From positions 1-7,826 of the forward strand of contig JAUVPN010000120.1 of NCBI GenBank assembly GCA_030598645.1: a stretch of 7,826 nucleotides of DNA, in the 5' to 3' direction. Positions within the stretch are counted from its first letter, which is position 1; the number at the start of each line of letters is the position of its first letter. The notes below the pieces were generated by a model that made no database searches, was not told the origin of the DNA, and was given only the letters and a program-made list of their open reading frames with translations. Positions 1-5,776 of this stretch are shown here, piece after piece. The DNA is from Hyphomicrobium sp. (GTDB taxonomy: Bacteria; Pseudomonadota; Alphaproteobacteria; Rhizobiales; Hyphomicrobiaceae). The position numbers and the translations under genes are program-made.

Positions 1-1409
1 TCGGAGAGCTGTTCCGATTTCTCAATAGAGACGGTGCCCACGAGCATAGGCTGCCCGCGCCGCCGGCAATCGGCAATCGTCTGCACGATCGCGGCAAATT
101 TTTCTTGCGCCGTGCGATAGATCTCGTCGTCGTCGTCGACGCGGCTCACTGGCAAGTTCGTGGGAACCTCGACGACATCTAGCCCGTAAATATCCATGAA
201 CTCGCTTGCTTCCGTCGCGGCTGTGCCGGTCATGCCGGAAAGCTTGTTGTAGAGCCGGAAATAGTTTTGGAAGGTGATCGAAGCAAGCGTCTGGTTCTCG
301 GGCTGAATCTCGACATGCTCCTTGGCTTCGAGCGCCTGGTGCAAGCCTTCCGAGTAGCGCCGGCCCGGCATCATGCGGCCCGTGAACTCGTCGATAATCA
401 TTACCTGGCCTGATTTGACGATGTAGTCGCGATCACGGAGGAAAAGTTTGTGCGCCTTGAGCGCCGAATTGACATGATGGACCAGGGCAACGTTCTCAAT
501 GTCGTAGAGCGAGCCTTTCATCTGGCCAGATTCTTGTAGCATTTTTTCGACTTGCTCGTTGCCGACATCGGTGAGCGACACCTGGCGCTGCTTCTCATCG
601 AGTTCGAAATCCTCGCCCGTAAGTTGGGGGATGATCCCGTCGAGTGCGGTATAAAGCTCGGAGCGATCCTCCAATGGCCCCGAAATGATGAGAGGTGTCC
701 GAGCCTCATCAATCAGAATTGAATCGACCTCGTCGACGATTGCAAAGCCATGCTCGCGCTGCACCATCTCGTCTCTGTGCATTTTCATATTGTCGCGCAG
801 GTAATCGAAGCCAAGCTCATTGTTGGTCCCGTACGTGACGTCGCAGGCGTACTGCGCTTTGCGCTCCTCGTCGTCAATATCGTGCACGATGCAGCCAACG
901 GTGAGACCTAAGAACTTGTAGATCTCACCCATCCACTCTGCGTCGCGGGAGGCAAGATAGTCATTAACAGTGACGACGTGCACGCCGTTACCCGTCAGCG
1001 CATTGAGGTACACGGGCAACGTGGCAACGAGCGTCTTGCCCTCGCCGGTCTTCATCTCGGCGATATTGCCCTCGTGTAGGACCATGCCGCCTATGAGCTG
1101 CACGTCAAAGTGGCGTTGACCCAGCGTGCGTTTCGCGGCCTCACGCACGGTAGCAAAAGCTGGAACGAGCAGTTCCTCCAGATCGGTTCCTTCGCGAAGC
1201 TGTTGTCGGAAAGTTTCCGTGCGCTCCCTTAGTTCAGTATCGCTCAAGGCAGCGACCTCCGGCTCAAGAGCGTTAATGGCCTCCACGCGAGGCCGATAAC
1301 CTCTGACCATGCGCTCGTTCGAGGTGCCGAAGATTTTTGACGCAAAGCCGCCAATCTTGGAACCGATCGAGGAGCCAATAGTGGAACCAAACGTGGAAAG
1401 GGAGAGCAT
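1..1409 (-). CDS. secA: Protein translocase ATPase SecA, N-terminal 469 residues (partial, runs off left edge)
   Basis: SecA is the cytosolic motor ATPase that pushes unfolded precursor proteins through the SecYEG channel. I translated this strand codon by codon from the ATG at 1409 to the left edge and found no stop or frameshift. Visible landmarks are the Walker A motif GEGKT at residues 122-126, the DEAD-type Walker B 'DEVDS' at 226-230 followed by '[10 protein letters not shown]', the TYGTNNE segment at 192-198, the '[14 protein letters not shown]' segment around 338-351 and the 'MTGTA' motif around 393-397. The window therefore covers nucleotide-binding domain 1 with the inserted preprotein cross-linking region, and enters nucleotide-binding domain 2 ('GTVSIEKSE'). 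The rest, including the C-terminal zinc-binding tail, lies outside. The start is supported by AGGA eight bases upstream (1418-1421). From memory of E. coli SecA, the Walker lysine (K125 here) sits about 17 residues later, so the N-terminus carries a Gly/Ser/Ile-rich extension. The next in-frame Met (34) would remove the conserved 'KIFG' segment. Confidence 0.98.
   Translation of the reverse strand, partial: MLSLSTFGSTIGSSIGSKIGGFASKIFGTSNERMVRGYRPRVEAINALEPEVAALSDTELRERTETFRQQLREGTDLEELLVPAFATVREAAKRTLGQRHFDVQLIGGMVLHEGNIAEMKTGEGKTLVATLPVYLNALTGNGVHVVTVNDYLASRDAEWMGEIYKFLGLTVGCIVHDIDDEERKAQYACDVTYGTNNELGFDYLRDNMKMHRDEMVQREHGFAIVDEVDSILIDEARTPLIISGPLEDRSELYTALDGIIPQLTGEDFELDEKQRQVSLTDVGNEQVEKMLQESGQMKGSLYDIENVALVHHVNSALKAHKLFLRDRDYIVKSGQVMIIDEFTGRMMPGRRYSEGLHQALEAKEHVEIQPENQTLASITFQNYFRLYNKLSGMTGTAATEASEFMDIYGLDVVEVPTNLPVSRVDDDDEIYRTAQEKFAAIVQTIADCRRRGQPMLVGTVSIEKSEQLS
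124..137. repeat. Short TCG trinucleotide run inside secA
   Basis: About four and a half TCG units occur here. On the coding (minus) strand they read as repeated GAC codons and encode the Asp run in 'VDDDDE' (SecA residues 424-429). The run is in frame and lies at a surface-type acidic stretch. It is a minor simple-sequence tract with no visible consequence for the gene. Confidence 0.6.
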
Positions 1410-1582
1410 GCAAAAAATCCTATTGTCCCAGCGGGCGTAGAATGGGCGCCCTGTACGGCAAAACCATGCCTACCTCAGAAAGGCGTCGTGTCCACCGTCG
1501 ACGGACCGCCCCCCAAACTTAAGGGCAGTCGCGGCCCTTCTTGGATGCGCCTTTGGCAGCCCAATTCCTGCCGGCGGCGGAG

Positions 1583-1611
1583 AGATAAGGACCGCACCAC
1601 GGGATTGTCAA
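1583..1611 (-). promoter_or_regulatory. Candidate sigma-70 type promoter for secA
   Basis: On the minus strand a perfect TTGACA lies at 1611-1606. After a 17-base spacer comes TTATCT (1588-1583), or TATCTC if the spacer is 18. The -35 is ideal and the -10 is weak, which is common in alphaproteobacteria. It faces secA and would leave a leader of about 165 bases. Nothing closer to the start codon looks better. This is a prediction from hexamers only. Confidence 0.4.
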
Positions 1612-1676
1612 CGCACTGGAGGCCCACTGGGCACGGCTTTCGACCCCGAAACGTTCACCAACTGTCGAATTCTTAA

Positions 1677-1705
1677 CTTGGCAGAGGTCGGCTGGACAAC
1701 TATCC
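1677..1705 (+). promoter_or_regulatory. Candidate alphaproteobacterial promoter for the parvulin-argJ unit
   Basis: CTTGGC at 1677-1682 and CTATCC at 1700-1705 are separated by 17 bases. They resemble the alphaproteobacterial consensus CTTGAC-N17-CTATAT as I remember it (five and four of six matches). A weaker alternative is TTGGAA at 1756-1761 with a poor -10 near 1781. The candidate points toward the gene starting at 1825. Confidence 0.35.
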
Positions 1706-1810
1706 ATAGGGCGCAAATGACCACCGCCTGCGAATTATCCTCTACACACGATTTATTGGAAGCGCGGATTGTGATGCTCTCATATCAGCATCCACCCACA
1801 CCTCGAAGAT

Positions 1811-1816
1811 AAAGGA
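1811..1816 (+). promoter_or_regulatory. Ribosome binding site setting the GTG start of the parvulin gene
   Basis: AAAGGA lies eight bases before GTG 1825. The GTG is followed directly by a basic n-region and a hydrophobic stretch, so the RBS and the signal peptide agree on this start. The next in-frame ATG (1861) would remove the basic residues of the signal peptide. Confidence 0.75.
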
Positions 1817-1824
1817 CGTCGCCC

Positions 1825-2733
1825 GTGTTCCCTAAAAAGCGTTCGTTCGTCGCTGCTGCCATGCTTGCTCTTGCCGCCTTTGGAGCGAGCTATGACACTA
1901 GCTCTGCCCAAGATGCCAAAGTCGTTGCCACGGTCAATGGCAAGGTGATTACCGAGGCAGACATGCGCTTCGCCAACGCCGAGCTTGGACCCCAACTCGG
2001 CGACATTCCCGAAAACGTCAAGCGTCGGGCACTAGCCGAATACCTCATCGACAATGCACTCTTCGCCGAAGCGGCTATTGCTACGAAATTGGCGGACGAT
2101 CCCGCGTTCGAGGAACAGATGCAATACCTCCGGCGGCGATTGCTGAGAGAGCAGTACTTCGAAAAGCAACTGAAGGGTGCCGTCAGTGAAGCCGACGCCA
2201 AGAAGATCTACGACCAACGAGTGGCCCAACTGAAACCCGAAGACGAAGTCGAGGCGCGCCATATACTCGTCGATACCGAAGACAAAGCCAAGGAGTTACT
2301 GGCTAAGATCAAGGCAGGCGGCGACTTCGCTGAACTCGCCAAAGAGAACTCGGCCGACACGGGCTCCAAGGAGAAGGGCGGCATGCTGGGTTATTTTGGG
2401 CGCGGGCAAATGATCCCCGAGTTTGAGAAGGCGGCGTTCACCATCACAAAGGGCCAAGTCTCCGAACCCGTGAAAACGACTTACGGCTGGCATATCATCA
2501 AGGTGGAGGATCGTCGTCGCAAACCGCCGCCAGCCTTCGACGAGGTCAAGGAGACCATCATGAACTCATTGGCGGTGGTTAAGGCTCAAGAGGAAGCAGC
2601 CACCCTGCGTAAGAAGGCAGAGGTCGAATACGTTGACGCCGACATCAAGAAGCAGGTCGAGGAGCAGGACAAGAAGAAGGCGGACGAAGCCAAAACCAAT
2701 GCCTCCAAGCCCGAATTGGCTCCCAAGCAGTAG
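1825..2733 (+). CDS. Secreted parvulin-type peptidyl-prolyl cis-trans isomerase (PpiC/SurA/PrsA-like)
   Basis: This 302-residue protein is predicted to be periplasmic and to catalyse cis-trans isomerisation of peptidyl-proline bonds, acting as a folding helper for exported proteins. It starts at a GTG with a good RBS. Residues 1-28 form a Sec signal peptide: a basic 'KKR', a hydrophobic stretch at 8-21, and a likely cleavage after 'SSA' at 26-28. There is no Cys, so it is not a lipoprotein. Residues 32-130 form a SurA-like helical chaperone segment opening with '[15 protein letters not shown]'. The rotamase domain spans about 141-230 with the family motifs 'ARHILV' (144-149), '[16 protein letters not shown]' (185-200) and '[11 protein letters not shown]' (220-230). 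A charged Lys/Glu tail follows from 276. It sits 101 bases upstream of argJ on the same strand and divergent from secA. The assignment to the superfamily is firm; its specific clients are not known from sequence. Confidence 0.93.
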   Translation: MFPKKRSFVAAAMLALAAFGASYDTSSAQDAKVVATVNGKVITEADMRFANAELGPQLGDIPENVKRRALAEYLIDNALFAEAAIATKLADDPAFEEQMQYLRRRLLREQYFEKQLKGAVSEADAKKIYDQRVAQLKPEDEVEARHILVDTEDKAKELLAKIKAGGDFAELAKENSADTGSKEKGGMLGYFGRGQMIPEFEKAAFTITKGQVSEPVKTTYGWHIIKVEDRRRKPPPAFDEVKETIMNSLAVVKAQEEAATLRKKAEVEYVDADIKKQVEEQDKKKADEAKTNASKPELAPKQ

Positions 2734-2823
2734 CGGCACTTACTAATCTCAGCTATTGCGCCGGGCAGCTTGATCTGAGCGGGCCGACCTGTTTCGTGTG
2801 GCAGATCTTGTCGCCCACTCCGC

Positions 2824-2827
2824 GGAG
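2824..2827 (+). promoter_or_regulatory. Ribosome binding site that decides the argJ start
   Basis: GGAG lies seven bases before ATG 2835. The frame is also open upstream to a GTG at 2796, but no purine-rich site with proper spacing precedes that GTG. The 13 residues it would add ('[13 protein letters not shown]') do not look like the N-terminus of this family. Confidence 0.75.
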
Positions 2828-2834
2828 AACAGCC

Positions 2835-4082
2835 ATGGGCAAGGCCCCCTCTGTTTCGCCGTTCGCTCCCGAAAAAATTCCTGACGTTCCATCGGTTCCA
2901 GGCGTCCGCTTAGCAACAGCCGAGGCCGGTATTCGCTATAAGGGTCGCACTGATTTGCTGCTGGCGGTCCTTGATCCCGGCACAGTGGTGGCCGGCGTCT
3001 TGACGCGATCCAAGACGCGCTCCGCCCCCGTCGAATGGTGCGCAACCCAGTTACAAAATGGATGTGCTCGCGCGCTCGTCGTGAACGCTGGAAACGCGAA
3101 TGCCTTTACGGGAATGAAGGGGCACAAGGCGGTCGAGACCACGATCAAGGCCGCCGCGGAAGCTGTAGGCTGTCCGGAGATCGAAGTTTTTCTGGCCTCG
3201 ACCGGTGTCATTGGAGAACCCATGGACGCTGGCCGTTTCACGCACCTTCTTGAGCAGCTTGCACAGGACGCCGCACCTCACGGGTGGCAAGCAGCGGCTC
3301 AGGCGATCATGACGACGGACACTTTTCCCAAGCTCGCGACACGTACGGCAAAGATCAGCGACACGCATGTGACACTCAACGGTATCACTAAAGGTGCAGG
3401 CATGATCCAACCTGATATGGCGACCATGCTGTGCTTCGTCTTCACGGACGCTGCGATTGGGCAGGCCGCATTACAAAAGCTGGTGGGGCAAGCAGCCGAT
3501 CGCACATTCAATTGTGTGACCGTTGACGGCGATACGTCGACGAGCGATACCCTCCTTGCCTTTGCCACCGGAGCAGCCGCAGAGCGCGGTTGTCCGCATA
3601 TCGCCGACCCTGAAGACACCAAGCTCCAAGGCTTTTCCACCGCATTGCACGAACTATTGGAAGAATTGGCGATTCTCGTCGCCAAGGACGGAGAGGGGCT
3701 TACAAAATTCGTCACAATTGAGGTGGAAGGGGCTGAGGATGATCGCGCCGCGCGCAAGATCGCGCTGTCGATCGGAAACTCGCCCTTGGTGAAGACCGCC
3801 ATGGCCGGCGAGGACCCAAACTGGGGACGCGTTGTCATGGCAGTAGGCAAGGCGGGCGAAGCGGCAGACCGCGATAAGCTTGCCATCTGGTTCGGTGATA
3901 CGCTAGTCGCCAAGGATGGAGAACGAGCACCCTGCTACGTGGAACAAGCGGTGGCCCAGTATATGAAGCAAGCGGAGATTAACGTGCGTGTGGATGTCGG
4001 CATCGGCCGGGGCCGCGCCACCGTGTGGACCTGCGACCTGACGCACGGCTACATCGAAATAAATTCTGACTATCGTAGCTAG
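2835..4082 (+). CDS. argJ: Glutamate N-acetyltransferase / ornithine acetyltransferase ArgJ
   Basis: ArgJ transfers the acetyl group from N-acetylornithine to glutamate, releasing ornithine and recycling acetyl in arginine biosynthesis; some members also use acetyl-CoA and so make N-acetylglutamate. The protein is 415 residues from ATG 2835, a normal family length. ArgJ is made as a precursor that cleaves itself between Ala and Thr. The hallmark is present as '[14 protein letters not shown]', with the nucleophilic Thr at residue 197 (codon 3423-3425). Other family signatures are '[11 protein letters not shown]', '[11 protein letters not shown]', 'IMTTDTFPK', '[11 protein letters not shown]', 'DPNWGR' and the C-terminal '[10 protein letters not shown]'. 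No lesion is visible. It follows the parvulin gene with a 101-base gap lacking a clear terminator, so the two may be cotranscribed. The protein acts in the cytoplasm. Presence of ArgJ implies the cyclic (acetyl-recycling) arginine pathway. Confidence 0.97.
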   Translation: MGKAPSVSPFAPEKIPDVPSVPGVRLATAEAGIRYKGRTDLLLAVLDPGTVVAGVLTRSKTRSAPVEWCATQLQNGCARALVVNAGNANAFTGMKGHKAVETTIKAAAEAVGCPEIEVFLASTGVIGEPMDAGRFTHLLEQLAQDAAPHGWQAAAQAIMTTDTFPKLATRTAKISDTHVTLNGITKGAGMIQPDMATMLCFVFTDAAIGQAALQKLVGQAADRTFNCVTVDGDTSTSDTLLAFATGAAAERGCPHIADPEDTKLQGFSTALHELLEELAILVAKDGEGLTKFVTIEVEGAEDDRAARKIALSIGNSPLVKTAMAGEDPNWGRVVMAVGKAGEAADRDKLAIWFGDTLVAKDGERAPCYVEQAVAQYMKQAEINVRVDVGIGRGRATVWTCDLTHGYIEINSDYRS

Positions 4083-4100
4083 GATCGCGTCGCGATAGCT
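4077..4100. other. Inverted repeat overlapping the argJ stop codon
   Basis: AGCT at 4077-4080 pairs with AGCT at 4097-4100. After a three-base bulge, ATCGC (4084-4088) pairs with GCGAT (4092-4096) around a GTC loop. The core ATCGCGTCGCGAT is an almost perfect palindrome. No T tract follows on either strand, so it is not a classical intrinsic terminator. It could stabilise the 3' end of the argJ mRNA. Confidence 0.35.
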
Positions 4101-4137
4101 CGCCCCACAACACCCGCTATGACCTTAGGATAGGCTA

Positions 4138-4158
4138 GCATCCCGCATGGGAGCTTTT
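4138..4158 (+). terminator. Candidate rho-independent terminator after argJ
   Basis: The plus strand reads GC-A-TCCC, loop GCAT, GGGAGC, then TTTT. That gives six base pairs with one bulged A, followed directly by a T tract. It lies 55 bases past the argJ stop. It also overlaps the stop codon of the convergent membrane-protein gene (4157-4159). The stem is short, so efficiency is uncertain. Confidence 0.45.
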
Positions 4159-4636
4159 AAGTCGTTCCCCTACTGCCCATGAACGGCTTCTGGGCCGCAT
4201 TGTTGATGCTGAGCCACGCTGCCGTGAGGGCATCTACAATCGCCGCGACCCAGGGGACTATGAACCACCATTCCAAAGTTTCGGTCCCGATAAACCATCC
4301 GCCCCAGCCCGTGAAGACAATTGCGGTTAGTGCGCTGACTACCGCGTCCCACTGAAGTGCTGAAACTACAGTCTCCCGACCCGTCACAGAAAAGAACTCG
4401 CCGACGAGCCAAAGTGCGGACACAAGCACCATGAGCAAAAGCCAACCGTATACGGCTTGCGGGATCGGCCACGTGAGGACCGACGTCCGTAACACCAAGG
4501 CTGGTTCGTAGAATACACCCGCGAAATAAGCACAGGCCGCCAGCACGTAAGGAAATACCCAAATGCCCAGAATCGCCGTTTTTCGACCACTGGTCATTCG
4601 CGCTTCAGGTTGAATTCCAGCCTGCAACCCGTTCAT
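4157..4636 (-). CDS. Unrecognised four-helix integral membrane protein
   Basis: I do not recognise this family. The product is 159 residues from ATG 4636 and is almost entirely hydrophobic. Probable membrane segments lie at about 21-42, 60-80, 93-117 and 122-144. It is rich in Trp (for example 'GWGGWFIGTETLEWWF' in 110-125) and has few charged residues inside the helices: Glu80 and Asp97 near helix edges and Asp135 in the last helix. The start is supported by GGAG (4644-4647) seven bases upstream. An in-frame TTG at 4663 would add nine residues but has no RBS. The gene begins 33 bases after the stop of the EamA transporter gene on the same strand, so cotranslation from one mRNA is likely. No signal peptide, catalytic motif or metal site is visible. 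A role as an accessory membrane protein is only a guess. Confidence 0.75.
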   Translation of the reverse strand: MNGLQAGIQPEARMTSGRKTAILGIWVFPYVLAACAYFAGVFYEPALVLRTSVLTWPIPQAVYGWLLLMVLVSALWLVGEFFSVTGRETVVSALQWDAVVSALTAIVFTGWGGWFIGTETLEWWFIVPWVAAIVDALTAAWLSINNAAQKPFMGSRGTT

Positions 4637-4643
4637 GGGCTTT

Positions 4644-4647
4644 CTCC
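4644..4647 (-). promoter_or_regulatory. Ribosome binding site fixing the start of the small membrane protein
   Basis: On the minus strand GGAG lies seven bases before ATG 4636 and 20 or so bases past the upstream transporter's stop codon. It favours this ATG over the upstream TTG at 4663. Confidence 0.7.
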
Positions 4648-4669
4648 AAGTCGACCAAACCAACTTGCA

Positions 4670-5638
4670 TTACGTCGCTGCCCCGACAGTCGCCTTAGGC
4701 TGCAGCAGCGTCACCAAGATCACGCCGACTATGATCAAGCCGGCGCCGGCATAATGGTACCATTCGATGGATTCTCCGAGGATCAACCACGCGAAAATCG
4801 CGGTGAAGACCATTTGCGTATAGAGCAAGGTGCCCGCGCGCAAAGGACCAAGGATGTCGATACTCCAATTAAAACAAAGGTACATCAAGGCACCACCGGG
4901 AATAGCGGCATAGAGCAGAACCATGTAGCCCTTAAAGGCTAAGTTTCCGTGCTCGCCGTTCCACACCTCCCAAAGATAAAATGGCAAGGTGGATAAGGCT
5001 CCAGCGCAGAGCAATACGAAGAGAAGCGGCAACCTATCCAGTTCGAATTTAGCCCGCTTGAGGAGGACCGTATAGCAGGCAAACATCACGGACCCGGCAA
5101 CCACAAGCAAATCGCCATACCCCAACTTCAAGCCCAGCAATTTTGCAAGGCTTCCATGTACAGCGATTATGACAATTCCCAAAAAGGCGATAGCGGACCC
5201 GATAGCCTGCCAACCATTCATGCGCTCGTGGATGACAAAGTGGGCGAGAACCATTGTGATGATCGGTGTTGTGGCAAAAATGATCCCGGCGTTGACAGCG
5301 CTGGTATAGCGCAGCGCCGTAAACATAGTTCCCTGTGTGAGACCAAGCCCAATCGCACCGATGAATAGCGCCTCAGGCCACCGCGTACGAAGGAAGTCCA
5401 TGATCGCGTGGCGGTAGCTCATGACAAACGGCAAGAGGACGATCGCCGACAGGAAAACACGCCAACAACAGAGCGTCCAAGGGGGCACTTCATCGCCACC
5501 CAATTTGACAGCGACGAAGACGCCTCCCGCAAGCGCCCACGTTAATAGGCCGACAGCATACCCAACTGCATCCGGTTCACCCGGAACGTGCCCTTTTTCG
5601 CCAATCGCATGTGAGATCGACCAATAATATGATCCCAT
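4670..5638 (-). CDS. DMT-superfamily (EamA-type) inner-membrane transporter
   Basis: This 322-residue protein belongs to the drug/metabolite transporter superfamily, whose bacterial EamA members mostly export amino acids, metabolites or toxic compounds. Two EamA repeats are visible, about residues 27-161 and 175-313, giving ten predicted membrane helices. Each repeat ends in the typical pattern of an acidic turn followed by a glycine-containing helix: 'HERMNGWQAIGSAIAFLGIVI' near 137-157 and 'GESIEWYHYAGAGLIIVGVI' near 288-307. The first repeat contains 'ALRYTSAVNAGIIFATTP'. ATG 5638 is preceded by a G-rich stretch (GGGGTGAGG on the minus strand, 5649-5641). An in-frame TTG at 5659 would add seven residues and is less likely. 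The hydrophilic lead of about 25 residues before the first helix is slightly long. It lies 138 bases after the channel gene and 33 bases before the small membrane protein, on the same strand. The substrate cannot be read from the sequence. Confidence 0.9.
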   Translation of the reverse strand: MGSYYWSISHAIGEKGHVPGEPDAVGYAVGLLTWALAGGVFVAVKLGGDEVPPWTLCCWRVFLSAIVLLPFVMSYRHAIMDFLRTRWPEALFIGAIGLGLTQGTMFTALRYTSAVNAGIIFATTPIITMVLAHFVIHERMNGWQAIGSAIAFLGIVIIAVHGSLAKLLGLKLGYGDLLVVAGSVMFACYTVLLKRAKFELDRLPLLFVLLCAGALSTLPFYLWEVWNGEHGNLAFKGYMVLLYAAIPGGALMYLCFNWSIDILGPLRAGTLLYTQMVFTAIFAWLILGESIEWYHYAGAGLIIVGVILVTLLQPKATVGAAT

Positions 5639-5677
5639 GACCTCACCCCACTGTTGCAACTTTGCGAGAACCTTGGA

Positions 5678-5693
5678 CGCATCGCTTGATGCG
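5678..5693. repeat. Perfect hairpin upstream of the EamA gene
   Basis: CGCATC and GATGCG form a perfect six-pair stem around a four-base loop (GCTT on the plus strand). On the minus strand a TTGACT lies directly upstream of it (5699-5694), so the hairpin occupies the place of a promoter spacer, but no convincing -10 follows (CCAAGG). No T tract is present. It may be an operator or simply a structured leader. Confidence 0.4.
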
Positions 5694-5737
5694 AGTCAAC
5701 GGCTTCATCTACGAGTGATGACCTCGCTGTGAGCTCA

Positions 5738-5765
5738 AAACCGATCAAGGCCACGTCGATCGTTT
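5738..5765 (-). terminator. Weak terminator-like hairpin after the channel gene
   Basis: Reading the minus strand after the stop codon at 5777, AAACGATC pairs with GATCGGTTT (one bulged G) around an 11-base loop, and a fourth T follows. The stem is partly A-T, so termination may be partial. If real, it separates the channel transcript from the EamA gene. Confidence 0.3.
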
Positions 5766-5776
5766 GGCGTTCCTTT

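Larger units (their letters stand above)
1410..1824. other. Divergent intergenic region between secA and the parvulin gene
   Basis: This 415-base spacer separates two divergently transcribed genes and I see no credible coding sequence in it. The short open frames on both strands are rich in Arg, Pro and Trp and show no recognisable protein. It holds the two ribosome binding sites at its ends and one promoter candidate for each direction (entries below). A small palindrome, GCCCACTGGGC at 1622-1632, and a GGCGCC at 1444-1449 are the only other symmetric elements I noticed. The candidate promoters imply leaders of roughly 165 bases for secA and roughly 110 bases for the parvulin gene. I see no riboswitch or small RNA that I can name. 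Confidence 0.7.

Noticed and set aside
1622..1632. GCCCACTGGGC palindrome as a regulator operator
   Set aside because: Only five base pairs per arm with a single central base. No second copy is seen in the spacer, so it could easily be chance in GC-rich DNA.
1488..1676. 62-codon plus-strand open frame in the secA-parvulin spacer
   Set aside because: GTG start with a poorly spaced purine stretch, Arg/Pro/Trp-rich composition and no recognisable motif. It overlaps an equally poor minus-strand frame (1519-1716).
2796..2834. GTG 2796 as the argJ start
   Set aside because: No RBS before it and the extra residues do not fit the family, whereas ATG 2835 has GGAG at good spacing.
3299..3913. 204-codon frame antisense to argJ
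   Set aside because: Shadow of a clearly genuine argJ frame. Its Ser/Ala-rich composition is what the reverse of GC-rich coding DNA gives.
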